A stretch of 64,000 nucleotides of DNA from Acidobacteriota bacterium. GTDB taxonomy: Bacteria > Acidobacteriota > Blastocatellia > Pyrinomonadales > Pyrinomonadaceae. Numbering within the stretch: position 1 is the first letter of the stretch; each line of letters begins with the position of its first letter. The stretch spans positions 19,077 through 83,076 of the forward strand of contig JAHBSL010000021.1 in assembly GCA_019639135.1 (NCBI GenBank). The letters run 5' to 3'. Positions 1 through 8,661 of this stretch are shown here, piece by piece. The position numbers were made by a program, and so were the translations under genes. Under the pieces are notes generated by a model that did not search any database, was not told the origin of the DNA, and was given only the letters and a program-made list of their open reading frames with translations.

Positions 1-572
1 TCGGCGGCCTTGCGATGCGAGTTAAAAGCGAAATCGTCCTGTTCTTCACGCGAGATCTGGTACTTCTCGGCCACGACCTCGCCGGTATTGCCCATATGCC
101 AATTTTCAAATGGACACCAAAGCCCATCCGTGATCATCAGGTCCGTCACCGTCTGATTGCCCATTCGGTAGCCGTCGCGGGCACCCGGCATCGCGTAGGG
201 AATGTTCGACATCGATTCCATTCCGCCGGCAACGACGACCTCGGAATCGCCGAGCTGAACCGCCTGCGAGGCGAGAGCAACGGCACGAAGCCCGGAGCCG
301 CAGACCATGTTGACCGTAAGCGCGGAAACCTCGGGCGGAAGCCCCGCCTTCAATGCTGCTTGACGGGCCGGAGCCTGACCGATCCCGGCCTGCACTACGC
401 AGCCCATGATGACCTCGTTGACGTCCGAGCCTTCGAGTCCCGCACGCTTGACCGCTTCTTTGATCGCGATAGCGGCGAGGTCAGGGGCCGTAAAACCCTT
501 CAGGAGTCCCTGAAATTTCCCGGTTGGTGTGCGGGCAGCACTCAAGATAACTGCTTTGTTCTTATCTGTCAT
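1..572 (-). CDS. Acetyl-CoA acetyltransferase (thiolase), C-terminus cut off by window edge
   Basis: About 190 N-terminal residues of a thiolase are visible. Thiolases condense or cleave acetyl-CoA and acetoacetyl-CoA in the cytoplasm. The start ATG at 572 follows a GAGG ribosome site. Visible hallmarks are an N-terminal [10 protein letters not shown] stretch (residues 11-20), the nucleophile region NMVCGSG with the acyl-accepting Cys at residue 91, and AGGMESMS. The C-terminal domain with the second active-site Cys and the His lies outside the window. The upstream neighbour on the same strand is a CoA-transferase 75 bp away, so the two probably act on the same acyl-CoA pool. Exact substrate preference cannot be judged. 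Family is certain; the symbol is withheld because several paralogues (atoB, phaA, fadA) look alike here. Confidence 0.93.
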   Translation of the reverse strand, partial: MTDKNKAVILSAARTPTGKFQGLLKGFTAPDLAAIAIKEAVKRAGLEGSDVNEVIMGCVVQAGIGQAPARQAALKAGLPPEVSALTVNMVCGSGLRAVALASQAVQLGDSEVVVAGGMESMSNIPYAMPGARDGYRMGNQTVTDLMITDGLWCPFENWHMGNTGEVVAEKYQISREEQDDFAFNSHRKAA

Positions 573-647
573 TTTTCCTCAGATGATAAATATATATTTT
601 CTGACTATAAGACGGAATTATATCAATTAGGTCCCTCGTCCGCCATC

Positions 648-1922
648 CTAGAAGCGATGAAAGCGTTCGCGGGCCTGCCTCTCAAGCTCCTCTCGGTGGT
701 CGGGATGGGCAATGCGGATCAGTTCCCTCGCCCGCTGGCGGAGGTTCTTGCCGTAAAGATCGGCGACGCCGTATTCGGTTACGATGTAGTGGACGTGAGC
801 ACGGGTCGTTACAACACCGGCCCCTTCCTTAAGGAACGGCACGATCTTGCTCTCGCCACGCGAGGTGCTCGAGGGCAACGCGATGATCGGCTTTCCACCT
901 TCCGAGAGCGATGCACCGCGGATGAAATCCATTTGCCCGCCAACACCGGAATACTGCCGCCGGCCGATCGAATCGGCACAGACCTGTCCGGTCAGGTCCA
1001 CTTCGATCGCACTGTTGATCGCCGTCACCTTCGGGTTGCGGCGGATGACGGATGTGTCGTTGACGTATCCGATGTCGAGCATGAGTACCTGCGGGTTGTC
1101 ATCGACGAAATCGTACAGCCGCTTGGTGCCCATGACGAAACCGGAAACGATCTTACCGGGGTGCTTGGCCTTCTTGCGGCCATTAACCACACCGGATTCG
1201 ACCAGATCGATCAGACCATCGGAGAACATCTCGGTATGAATGCCAAGATCTTTGTGGTTAGTGAGCGACGCGAGCACGGCATTCGGTATCGCACCGATGC
1301 CCATTTGAAGCGTCGCTCCGTCGTCGATCAACTCCGCGATGGAGCGGCCGATCGCTTCATCGACTACCGTCGGAGCGGGAGGCGGTACCTCGGGCAGCGG
1401 CTCATCGACCTCGACGGCGAAATCAATATCCTTAATGTGAACGAGGGCATCACCGATAGTTCTCGGTACGTTCGGATTGATCTGTGCGATTACGATCTTC
1501 GCCGTATCGGCGGCCGCACGGGCGATATCTACCGAGACGCCAAGCGAGCAGAAGCCGTGCGAATCGGGCGGCGAAACGTTGATCAAAGCAACGTCCAACG
1601 GCAGCACTCCACGACGAAAAAGAGCCGGGATCTCAGAAAGAAAAACCGGAATGTAATCACCGCGGCCTTCGTTCACGGCCTCACGGACATTGCCACCGAC
1701 AAAGAAGGCGTTCACGTGGAAAGAATCCTCATGCTCGGGCAGCGAATACGGTGCCCGGCCTTCGGTATGAAGATGCACGAGTTCGACGCCTCGCAATTCG
1801 CCCGAGCGGTCAACCATTGCCTCGATAAGTACTCGCGGGGCAGCCGCGACTCCATGGATAAAGACACGATCGCCGGACGCGATGGAACCGACAGCCTCTT
1901 CAGCAGAAACGAATTTCGCCAT
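648..1922 (-). CDS. Acetyl-CoA hydrolase / 4-hydroxybutyrate CoA-transferase family protein
   Basis: A 424-residue class I CoA-transferase of the Cat2/AbfT type, which moves CoA between a short acyl-CoA and acetate or a related acid. The length matches the family. GIGAIPNAV (208-216) is the CoA-binding loop, and the Glu in HTEMFSDG (residue 231) is the expected catalytic glutamate that forms the glutamyl-CoA thioester. The middle block VALINVSPPDSHGFCSLG is typical. ATG start at 1922. It precedes the thiolase on the same strand and may be co-transcribed with it, pointing to short-chain acyl-CoA turnover. Butyryl, 4-hydroxybutyryl or acetyl donors cannot be told apart from sequence alone. Confidence 0.9.
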   Translation of the reverse strand: MAKFVSAEEAVGSIASGDRVFIHGVAAAPRVLIEAMVDRSGELRGVELVHLHTEGRAPYSLPEHEDSFHVNAFFVGGNVREAVNEGRGDYIPVFLSEIPALFRRGVLPLDVALINVSPPDSHGFCSLGVSVDIARAAADTAKIVIAQINPNVPRTIGDALVHIKDIDFAVEVDEPLPEVPPPAPTVVDEAIGRSIAELIDDGATLQMGIGAIPNAVLASLTNHKDLGIHTEMFSDGLIDLVESGVVNGRKKAKHPGKIVSGFVMGTKRLYDFVDDNPQVLMLDIGYVNDTSVIRRNPKVTAINSAIEVDLTGQVCADSIGRRQYSGVGGQMDFIRGASLSEGGKPIIALPSSTSRGESKIVPFLKEGAGVVTTRAHVHYIVTEYGVADLYGKNLRQRARELIRIAHPDHREELERQARERFHRF

Positions 1923-2033
1923 TACATTTGTATTTCACTTGCGTTCCGGAAGTTTAGCTTAACGAAAAACCTATGTTATCTTAGGAAGGTTTTTCAACAA
2001 AGTCGCAGCATTGAACAAGGAGGAGAATGATCT

Positions 2034-2615
2034 GTGCTTGTTTGTCTTGAAGGGAGTTCGCCCACCATTTTCGGCGAAAACAATTACAAATATTACGTTT
2101 GGGAAGCATACTTGACGACGCGCGAACGTCACGCGAAATACATTCCCGGACCCGCCGCGATCTCGATGTCCGGCAGCCAGATCAACATCCGCAAGATGGC
2201 CGATTGGGCATGCGCCTTCATTGAAGCACGGCAGGAGAATGTTTTTCTGATCGGCTGGAGCCGCGGTGCCGCCGCCTGCATTCAAACAGCGTATAACCTA
2301 AAGAATAAGGGCCGTTCAGTCGAGGCAATGTTTCTTTTCGATGCTGTTGACCAGGACACATCGACCAACTCCGACCTCAACTTCATCCCGAGCAGCGTCG
2401 TGAATTGCTATCATGCGATAGCTACGAAAAAAAGCTGGATAGACCGGCAGATATTTCCGACCTGCGGCAAACAGGCCGCGAGCGGCGTTAACCTTGTAAA
2501 AAAGGACTTTGATACAACCCACGGCGGAATTGCCGGGGCAGGTGACGGAATCGGCGACGCGGGTTCCAAGGTCTGGATGTGGGAACAGATGCGTAAGCAT
2601 GGTGTTGTATCTTAA
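2034..2615 (+). CDS. Putative small alpha/beta hydrolase (DUF2235/Tle1-like fold)
   Basis: A 193-residue protein with no signal peptide. A nucleophile-elbow motif GWSRG (74-78, candidate Ser76) is followed by a hydrophobic strand ending in FDAVD (candidate acid Asp103) and a late TTHGG (candidate His163). This order and the SRGAA flavour resemble the DUF2235/Tle1 alpha/beta hydrolases, but the protein is shorter than those, so the match is at motif level only. The GTG start is chosen because AAGGAGGAG lies 8 bases upstream; the nearer ATG at 2027 runs into a stop after seven codons. It is transcribed away from the CoA-transferase and converges with the broken membrane gene, overlapping its end by 4 bp. 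Substrate unknown. Confidence 0.6.
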   Translation: MLVCLEGSSPTIFGENNYKYYVWEAYLTTRERHAKYIPGPAAISMSGSQINIRKMADWACAFIEARQENVFLIGWSRGAAACIQTAYNLKNKGRSVEAMFLFDAVDQDTSTNSDLNFIPSSVVNCYHAIATKKSWIDRQIFPTCGKQAASGVNLVKKDFDTTHGGIAGAGDGIGDAGSKVWMWEQMRKHGVVS

Positions 2616-3367
2616 TTTCCAGCCTTGCTTGTATCGTCTTCCTGTAGGAATATTCCATGGTCAGCCGTGGGAAGTGCCTTCATATCCCGAACACAGACGT
2701 AATAGCCGAAGAAGATGAGAATTATGCCCACGAATTCTCCAATGTATAACGCTTCGACCATGCCGGCCTTTGCCATTCCGCCACCGATCCCCGGCAGGAT
2801 CGCTCCGATCGTGATCAGGGTATTTCCAATCGCTCGATTAAAGCCGTTCTCAACTTTCGAGAATCGGATGGCGCTATAGGCCGCAGACCCTATCAAGAAG
2901 ATGGCAGCATAACCATTGATAAATGGTGTAAGAAGCCGAACCCACTGCCACTCGAGAGCGGCACCACTTGGCCGAAAAGTCTCAAGCGAGGCAACATTTG
3001 TTGGTGAAAGCAACACGGCGATCGAGGCGAAGATAATGAAGGGCAACGAGATCGCAGTCAATACAAGCGCCGTCCTTCTGCGTAAGTGTAAGAAAACTGA
3101 TCCCTGAGCCAGCGGATAACCACCTAGGATCGCACCGGCAACGTATATTTATTAAGCATTGGTGTATTGCCGCTCAAGGTGAATATGGATTCCAACAATG
3201 TCCCTAGTCCATAGGTAAGCACACCGATCGCCCACCAAAGCAGATGCGGGCCGCCGAGGGTGAAATACCTTTTGCCGATATGCACAAAAAAAGAATGCGC
3301 AAAAAATGGTCGTAAGGATCGGCAGATAGTGCACGATATGCAGATTCGTAAATACGGTATCCTTAAT
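2612..3367 (-). pseudogene. Integral membrane protein broken by two frameshifts
   Basis: Three reading-frame pieces on the minus strand join into one plausible multi-pass membrane protein. The first piece (about 3367-3290) reads IVHYLPILTTIF. The second (about 3290-3140) reads GGPHLLWWAIGVLTYGLGT. The third (about 3140-2612) starts IYVAGAILGGYPLAQGSVFL and continues through several hydrophobic helices. The first and third pieces are in the same frame, so one inserted and one deleted base explain everything. The likely insertion is in a run of seven A (3286-3292): six would restore the frame. The second indel falls in the AT-rich stretch near 3140-3155. The true start is unclear; no good ATG precedes the first piece. 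It may be a real pseudogene or a consensus error. No enzymatic function is suggested. Confidence 0.6.
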
Positions 3368-3448
3368 TCTCTCTTGTGAAATGCAATGTAGTTCGAAGCG
3401 GTCAAACCGAATTTGCGGTTCATTTCGCAATTGTCTTAATCTAGGATC

Positions 3449-3811
3449 ATGACTAATGCTCAGAGCTTCGTACCTGGAGATTTTCTTGTATTTCAGCTCG
3501 AATCCGGCTACGGGCTGATGCGTCTCTTGGCCATCGGAGCCCAGGCAGGAGAGGCTGTCTGGCACGTGCGGGGTTACTCCGACCTTTTCTTTGATACCGA
3601 AAACGCCGAGGAGCGTGCCCTTAACGGCGTTCTTGGCGTCGCAGTCAGTCACGTCGCATTGACCGAGCGAGCGTTTGAGAGCACTCAGGTCTCCCGCCTC
3701 GCTCATCGAGACCTTGAACCGGAGCTTCTCGCCCTAGTAAAGGCGTGGGAAAACGATCCGGAAAGGGTAGTCTCAGACCGCTCGGTTCGCCTCCATCTTG
3801 GCTTACGCTAA
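3449..3811 (+). CDS. Hypothetical protein, 120 aa
   Basis: A short soluble protein with no signal peptide or membrane segment that I do not recognise. The N-terminal part GDFLVFQLESGYGLMRLLAI is beta-rich and looks like a small SH3-like or barrel domain; the second half is charged and probably helical. ATG start at 3449. It sits between two minus-strand genes, and its last 9 bp overlap the 3' end of the proline dehydrogenase gene (shared 3803-3811) in a tail-to-tail arrangement. Coding status is supported by the intact frame and amino-acid composition similar to its neighbours. No function is proposed. Confidence 0.6.
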   Translation: MTNAQSFVPGDFLVFQLESGYGLMRLLAIGAQAGEAVWHVRGYSDLFFDTENAEERALNGVLGVAVSHVALTERAFESTQVSRLAHRDLEPELLALVKAWENDPERVVSDRSVRLHLGLR

Positions 3812-4981
3812 ACCACGTCGCTTCAATTCCTTAGTTATCAAATTAAGCTCCCGGCTTACCTGCCCTGTCACCGACGTATTCTCCTCCGCACGGCGGATAA
3901 GATACGGGACCGCATCCTTTACCGGCCCATACGGTACATATTTCGACACGTTATAGCCGTGCTTTGCGAGTATGTAGGAAAGATTGTCGCTCATCCCGAA
4001 GAGCTGTGAAAAATATATGTGCGGATGATTATTCGGGATATTCTCGTCATACATCCGCTTTGCAAGGTGATAGCAGCTTGCTTCGTTATGCGTGCCCGCG
4101 ACGAATGCCACTTCATCCAGGTGCTTTAGGCAATAGTCAACGGCTGCATCGAAATCGAGATCGGTTGAGGCTTTGTCCGGCTGGATCGGTGACGGATATC
4201 CCATCTCCTTTGCCCGTTCGCGTTCCTTTTCCATATAGGCGCCGCGGACGATCTTGATACCGAGCTTGTAACCGCCCTTACTCGCCGCCCTACGTGCTTC
4301 CCTTAGGAACTCAAGACGATCGTGCCGATACATCTGGATCGTGTTGAAAACTATTGGACGTTCAGAGTTGTACTTCTCCATCATCTCCGTCGCAAGGCGG
4401 TCGATCGCGTCCTGAACCCACGATTCTTCAGCATCGATGAAAACGGGCTGCTTGAGCTTGAAAGCAAGTCCGCAGATCTCGTCAACGCGCCGCAAGATCG
4501 ATTCACACTTCATCTGTCCCTTGGCATCGAGCTTTTGCTTTGTGGACATCTTCTCGAGCGTGCCGAGCGGTGCAATACCTGAAAACTTGAACACAGCGAA
4601 CGGGATGTTCGCATCATCCTTCGCGCGTTCGACCGTCCGCTTGATCTCTTCCGCCGTGCGGTCGAAGTCCTCTTCGTGAGTTTTGCCCTCGACCGAATAA
4701 TCAAGGATCGTTCCAATGCCGGCCCTACCGAGGCGTTCGATCGTCTTTTGCGAATCCTCGATCGTCTCGCCACCGCAAAACTGCTCGAATACGGTTTCAC
4801 GGATCAGTCCCTCTACCGGAAGTCCGATAGAAAGGGCAAATTTCGCCATTCCGGTGCCGAGCGAATTAAGGAACGGTGAATTCATCATCCGGAACAGGCG
4901 GTACTTCTCTTTCAGTTCGGAATCGGTACGGTCGGCAAAGGCAGTGGCGGTGTCGTTGAAGTCAAGAGTGAAGTCGCTCAT
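3803..4981 (-). CDS. Proline dehydrogenase (PRODH domain)
   Basis: A 392-residue monofunctional, FAD-dependent proline dehydrogenase, which oxidises proline to pyrroline-5-carboxylate. Supporting blocks are ETIEDSQKTIERLGRAGIG near the start, FSGIAPLG, IKIVRGAYMEKER in the middle, FVAGTHNEAS, and the C-terminal KYVPYGPVKDAVPYLIRRA with RRAEEN. These form the PRODH barrel; the Arg pair in YLIRRAEEN binds the proline carboxylate in this family. There is no P5C-dehydrogenase domain, so the second step must be encoded elsewhere. ATG at 4981. It is head-to-head with proS (122 bp between starts), pairing proline breakdown with prolyl-tRNA charging, which may be coincidence. Confidence 0.92.
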   Translation of the reverse strand: MSDFTLDFNDTATAFADRTDSELKEKYRLFRMMNSPFLNSLGTGMAKFALSIGLPVEGLIRETVFEQFCGGETIEDSQKTIERLGRAGIGTILDYSVEGKTHEEDFDRTAEEIKRTVERAKDDANIPFAVFKFSGIAPLGTLEKMSTKQKLDAKGQMKCESILRRVDEICGLAFKLKQPVFIDAEESWVQDAIDRLATEMMEKYNSERPIVFNTIQMYRHDRLEFLREARRAASKGGYKLGIKIVRGAYMEKERERAKEMGYPSPIQPDKASTDLDFDAAVDYCLKHLDEVAFVAGTHNEASCYHLAKRMYDENIPNNHPHIYFSQLFGMSDNLSYILAKHGYNVSKYVPYGPVKDAVPYLIRRAEENTSVTGQVSRELNLITKELKRRGLA

Positions 4982-5041
4982 AACAATGGCGTCTTTACGG
5001 CGCGAAAGCCTAGGTTATTGAAAAGGATAGCTTTTGTAAAA

Positions 5042-5070
5042 TTGTAAGGCGAACCAAGATGGATTAGTAT
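5042..5070 (+). promoter_or_regulatory. Candidate sigma-70 type promoter for proS
   Basis: TTGTAA (5042-5047), a 17-bp spacer and TAGTAT (5065-5070) lie 34 bases before the proS start. Each element differs from consensus at one or two positions. Seen in sequence only; the transcription start is inferred at about 5077. Confidence 0.35.
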
Positions 5071-5103
5071 CTAGGTTTTTATTGACGAGTAAAGATTATT
5101 TGT

Positions 5104-6576
5104 ATGAGTAAAGGCTTACCGAAACGTTCCGAGAACTATCCGGAATGGTACAACGAATTAGTTAAACGTGCCGGGCTTGCGGAAAACTCAGCCGTCCGCG
5201 GGTGTATGGTGATCAAGCCATACGGCTTCGCTATTTGGGAAAAAATGCAGCGTGCACTCGACGATATGTTCAAGGCAACAGGGCACCAGAATGCTTACTT
5301 CCCGCTCTTCGTCCCGCGGTCGTTCCTAGAAAAAGAGGAAGAACACGCTGAAGGCTTCGCGAAGGAATGCGCGGTTGTTACGCACTATCGACTGAAGGCG
5401 GATCCGAGCGGAAAAGGGCTGATGGTTGACCCCGACTCGAAGCTCGAGGAAGAATTGATAGTCCGGCCAACGTCTGAGACCGTCATCTGGAACGCTTACA
5501 AGAATTGGATCCAGTCTTGGAGGGACCTCCCGATCCTGATCAACCAATGGGCGAACGTCGTCCGATGGGAAATGAGAACACGTATCTTTCTCCGGACAAC
5601 GGAGTTCCTTTGGCAGGAGGGCCATACAGCACATGCGACGGAGCAGGAAGCCGTTGCCGAGACCGAGCAGATGCTTGGAGTTTATGCCGACTTTGCCGAG
5701 AATTGGATGGCGATGCCGGTCATTCAAGGTGTAAAGACGCCAAGCGAGCGGTTTGCCGGGGCGGTTGAAACTTACTGTATCGAAGCCCTAATGCAGGATG
5801 GTAGAGCCCTTCAGGCCGGGACCTCACATTTCCTCGGGCAGAATTTTGCCCGCTCGTTCGACGTAAAATTCGTTAACAAAGAAAACCAGCTCGAGTTTGC
5901 GTGGGCGACGAGTTGGGGCGTCTCGACTCGGCTGATGGGAGCGTTGATAATGGCCCACTCCGATGACAATGGACTCGTGCTTCCCCCTAAGCTTGCACCT
6001 ATCCAAGTTGTTATTGTGCCTATCTACAAGACCGAGGAAGACCTCAGGAAGATAAGCGAACGCATCGATCCGATAATCCTGGAACTCAAGGCCCTCGGTA
6101 TCACCGTCAAGTACGACGACGACGACAAACAGCGTTCAGGTTGGAAGTTTGCTGAGTATGAGCTAAAGGGTGTGCCCGTCAGGCTTGCGGTCGGTATGCG
6201 TGATCTCGAAAATGGCACGGTCGAGGTCGCCCGCAGAGATACACTCACCAAGGAATCTCGGCCGATCGAGAGCGTTGCCGAATACATCAGGGGACTACTC
6301 GAAGAGATCCAGTCAAACATATACGCGCGAGCTATGGAGTTCCGGGAAGCAAACACATTTACTGTTGATAGCTGGGACGAATTCAAGGAACAGATAGAAA
6401 AAGGCGGATTCATCTCTGCCCATTGGGACGGAACAGCAGAAACAGAAGCGAAGATCAAAGAAGAAACCAAGGCTACGATCCGTTGCGTTCCGCTAAATTC
6501 GATCGAAGAGGCTGGCAAATGCGTCTATTCGGGAAAGGAATCAGCCAAACGTGTGATCTTTGCCCGAGCCTATTAG
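5104..6576 (+). CDS. proS: Prolyl-tRNA synthetase, archaeal/eukaryotic-like (ProS type 3)
   Basis: Charges tRNA-Pro with proline in the cytoplasm. At 490 residues it matches the shorter ProS class without the bacterial editing insertion. Class II motifs are visible: motif 1 region around [13 protein letters not shown], motif 2 [16 protein letters not shown], and motif 3 [16 protein letters not shown]-terminal anticodon-binding domain is followed by the extra C-terminal domain ending in IFARAY, which caps many type 3 enzymes. The zinc-binding Cys set seen in some homologues is mostly missing; only two Cys remain near RCVPLNS and KCVYSG. ATG at 5104. Divergent from proline dehydrogenase, with a candidate promoter in the gap. 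Confidence 0.95.
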   Translation: MSKGLPKRSENYPEWYNELVKRAGLAENSAVRGCMVIKPYGFAIWEKMQRALDDMFKATGHQNAYFPLFVPRSFLEKEEEHAEGFAKECAVVTHYRLKADPSGKGLMVDPDSKLEEELIVRPTSETVIWNAYKNWIQSWRDLPILINQWANVVRWEMRTRIFLRTTEFLWQEGHTAHATEQEAVAETEQMLGVYADFAENWMAMPVIQGVKTPSERFAGAVETYCIEALMQDGRALQAGTSHFLGQNFARSFDVKFVNKENQLEFAWATSWGVSTRLMGALIMAHSDDNGLVLPPKLAPIQVVIVPIYKTEEDLRKISERIDPIILELKALGITVKYDDDDKQRSGWKFAEYELKGVPVRLAVGMRDLENGTVEVARRDTLTKESRPIESVAEYIRGLLEEIQSNIYARAMEFREANTFTVDSWDEFKEQIEKGGFISAHWDGTAETEAKIKEETKATIRCVPLNSIEEAGKCVYSGKESAKRVIFARAY

Positions 6577-6684
6577 ATTGCTTTTCGTCAACTTTTTCGT
6601 TGAAAGCGGCGTCTAAGCTACAGGCCACGGGGAGTTATCGATCACGGGCCGTTTTTCGCTGGTCAGTAACCGGTATGTTTGCCA

Positions 6685-7263
6685 ATGTTTGGAGATCTGA
6701 CGGATGAACAGCTTGTGACCGCGGCCGTGGGTGATGACCCCGAAGCTTTCGGCGCGCTTGTCAAGCGCTGGGAACGTAAGATCTTTGCACTTTGTTTCGG
6801 TATGCTCGGCCGCGAGGACGAAGCCAAGGACGCGGCTCAGGAAACTTTTGTTTCAGCTTACCGCAACATCAAGAATTTTCGTGGCGATGCGAAAGTTTCG
6901 AGCTGGCTGCATCGGATCGCGGTCAATCAATGCCTGACGATCAAGCGGCGACAAAAGGCTAGGCCCGAAGAGTATCTCGACGAGGAAACGAACGAAGCGG
7001 AGCGGGTTTTCGTTGCACCAGCTAGGAACTCACCTGCGAGTACGACGGAACAGGCCGAGCGGCTTTACCATGTTCGAAACGCGGTAACTTCACTTCCTCC
7101 GGAACTCAGGCAGGTGGTCGTTATGAAAGAATTTGAAGAAATGACCTTTCAGGAGATATCTGAAACTCTCGAAGTACCATTGAGCACGGTCAAGAGTCGG
7201 CTATACACAGCACTTAAGCAATTGCGGGCGAAACTAGATCGGCTGCCGATAGAGGTAGCGTAG
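6685..7263 (+). CDS. ECF-type RNA polymerase sigma factor
   Basis: A 192-residue sigma-70 family ECF factor. Region 2 (about residues 20-88) contains DEAKDAAQETFVSAYRNI and the -10 recognition helix FRGDAKVSSWLHRIAVN. Region 4 (about 130-185) contains LPPELRQVVVMKEFEEMTFQEI followed by VPLSTVKSRLYTALKQL, the -35-binding helix-turn-helix. The ATG at 6685 is preferred over the in-frame TTG at 6679; neither has a clear ribosome site. The next gene, 5 bp downstream, is a zinc-type anti-sigma factor, so this is a standard sigma/anti-sigma pair responding to an envelope signal. No self-directed promoter was recognised upstream. Confidence 0.92.
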   Translation: MFGDLTDEQLVTAAVGDDPEAFGALVKRWERKIFALCFGMLGREDEAKDAAQETFVSAYRNIKNFRGDAKVSSWLHRIAVNQCLTIKRRQKARPEEYLDEETNEAERVFVAPARNSPASTTEQAERLYHVRNAVTSLPPELRQVVVMKEFEEMTFQEISETLEVPLSTVKSRLYTALKQLRAKLDRLPIEVA

Positions 7264-7268
7264 AGGCG

Positions 7269-7985
7269 ATGAAGCACGAAACGATAAAATTTGAGAGCGG
7301 ATGTGAACGTTCAGCGGAGATTCTTCCCTACATTTACAGGGAGGGCTCCGATGTCGATTGCGACAGGTTCGACGCCCATCTCGCCGACTGCGTGGCTTGC
7401 CGCGACGAGTTTGCCGCAATATCGTTCGCTCGTTACTCCGTTTACGAATGGCAGATGGAAGAATTTGCCCCGCTCGCAACGCCCGACTTTGTTGCGGCGT
7501 TTCAGCCAAAGGCGATTGATGCCGCAACCATCGATTGGTTCGAAAGCATCAGGGGATGGTTTACCCTGCCGCAGCGTCTGGCTTTTTCTGGCGGTTTTGC
7601 CGCAATACTCGTCGGGATAATCACCGGAGCGGTTTATTTAACCCTGCCGAAAACGAGTAAGACTGAAGAGGCAGCAACCGTAGCCGTTCCTGCAGTCTCT
7701 CAGCCCGCCCCTGTTCTGGTAAAAGAAGCCGTGATTGATAACAACGAACCATCGGTCTTACCGGCTGAGCCTGTCGAGATCGAGGTTGCTCGAAAAGCTT
7801 TGAATCCGGTATCGCGTAAAACTGCGGTGAAAAGAGCCCCGGTCGAGAAACAGCCATCGGATAACATTGTCGCAACTGTGCAACCCGCCGAACTGCCGCG
7901 GCTTACCGAAGACGATGATGATCTCGATTATGGACTTCGTCTTGCGGACCTCGTCGCGGATATTGAGACGCGTGAAGATGAATAG
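7269..7985 (+). CDS. Membrane-anchored zinc anti-sigma factor
   Basis: A 238-residue protein. The cytoplasmic N-terminus carries the HxxxCxxC zinc motif of ZAS anti-sigma factors (His37, Cys41, Cys44 in HLADCVACRDEF), with Cys31 as a possible fourth ligand. One transmembrane segment lies around residues 104-126 (LAFSGGFAAILVGIITGAVY). The remaining ~110 residues, rich in Pro, Val and Lys and ending in an acidic DDDDLDYG tract, should be periplasmic. It sits 5 bp after the ECF sigma gene and abuts the Spy-like gene, so one transcript is likely. It should hold the sigma factor inactive until an envelope signal arrives; this role is inferred from family and position. Confidence 0.82.
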   Translation: MKHETIKFESGCERSAEILPYIYREGSDVDCDRFDAHLADCVACRDEFAAISFARYSVYEWQMEEFAPLATPDFVAAFQPKAIDAATIDWFESIRGWFTLPQRLAFSGGFAAILVGIITGAVYLTLPKTSKTEEAATVAVPAVSQPAPVLVKEAVIDNNEPSVLPAEPVEIEVARKALNPVSRKTAVKRAPVEKQPSDNIVATVQPAELPRLTEDDDDLDYGLRLADLVADIETREDE

Positions 7986-8540
7986 ATGCAGATTAATTTA
8001 AGGACAGTGCCACGGTTTTTGCTGCTATTCCTCGCGGCTTGCACACTTTTTGGAGCGGTTGTGTTGGGTCAGGACGGCAAAGAAAAGGAAGAGCCGGAAA
8101 CTCCGCCCGTACAAGAACGGCCGAACCTGATGCGCGCTCTAGGTCTGAGGCCTGAACAGGTGCAGCAGTTCCGAAGATTCAATCAGGATTGGAGGCCGAA
8201 ACGCCAAGCGGCTGCTATGCAGCTCAGGCTTGCCAATCGCGAGCTCGATCAAGCCATCTATGCAGACGCGCTTGATGAAGCTATGGTTCGAGCTAAACTC
8301 GCCGCTTTTCAGGAGGCCCAGAAAGAGGTAGCCCGTTTACGGTTTGAAGAGGAGTTGGCGATTCGTAAGATACTGGACCCCGAGCAGCTTCAGCGTTTTA
8401 GGGAACTACGCAGGCGCTTTGCAGAGAACCGGCAACAGCGCCAGCTTCGCCGACAGGAAAATCAACCCGGACCGGTGCGTCCTAATCGCCCGGGTCAAAG
8501 ACTCGCTCCCAGAAACCGCCAGCCGCGTCCGATAAACTAA
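7986..8540 (+). CDS. Periplasmic Spy/CpxP-like helical protein
   Basis: A 184-residue exported protein. An N-terminal hydrophobic segment (about residues 10-28) ends near VVLGQ and looks like a signal peptide. The mature part is highly charged and helical, with two LTxxQ-like blocks: LGLRPEQVQQFRRFNQDW and ILDPEQLQRFRELRRRF. These are typical of the Spy/CpxP/zinc-resistance family, whose members act as periplasmic chaperones or stress sensors. The basic C-terminal tail (RPNRPGQRLAPRNRQPRP) is unusual. The ATG directly follows the anti-sigma stop codon, so it is co-transcribed with the sigma/anti-sigma pair, and a strong terminator follows. It may modulate the anti-sigma factor or be an effector; the sequence does not decide. 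Confidence 0.75.
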   Translation: MQINLRTVPRFLLLFLAACTLFGAVVLGQDGKEKEEPETPPVQERPNLMRALGLRPEQVQQFRRFNQDWRPKRQAAAMQLRLANRELDQAIYADALDEAMVRAKLAAFQEAQKEVARLRFEEELAIRKILDPEQLQRFRELRRRFAENRQQRQLRRQENQPGPVRPNRPGQRLAPRNRQPRPIN

Positions 8541-8553
8541 ACGAATTACATCC

Positions 8554-8590
8554 AGCCGCCAACGGGCCGTCAACGAAAGGGCGGCTTTTT
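8554..8590 (+). terminator. Rho-independent terminator after the sigma/anti-sigma operon
   Basis: AGCCGCC (8554-8560) pairs perfectly with GGCGGCT (8580-8586), followed by TTTT. It separates the sigma operon from the Mla-type operon. Confidence 0.75.
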
Positions 8591-8661
8591 GTTTGCCGTT
8601 TTCCAGGCTACGTTGTAACCTTACCGTGTTCTTCTTTGATGAACTGCCGACCCGTTTTCCG

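Noticed and set aside
62..571. Other start codons for the thiolase further inside the gene
   Set aside because: The ATG at 572 has a ribosome site and yields the expected N-terminus.
15..2030. 671-codon open frame on the plus strand
   Set aside because: It runs antisense across the thiolase and CoA-transferase genes, which have clear family motifs; its product has no recognisable domain.
6588..6606. Possible terminator after proS
   Set aside because: The stem TCAAC/GTTGA is only 5 bp and no T run follows it.
8613..8640. Possible promoter TTGTAA-16-TTTGAT before mlaE
   Set aside because: Weak -10 match and sub-optimal spacing; not strong enough to list as a feature.
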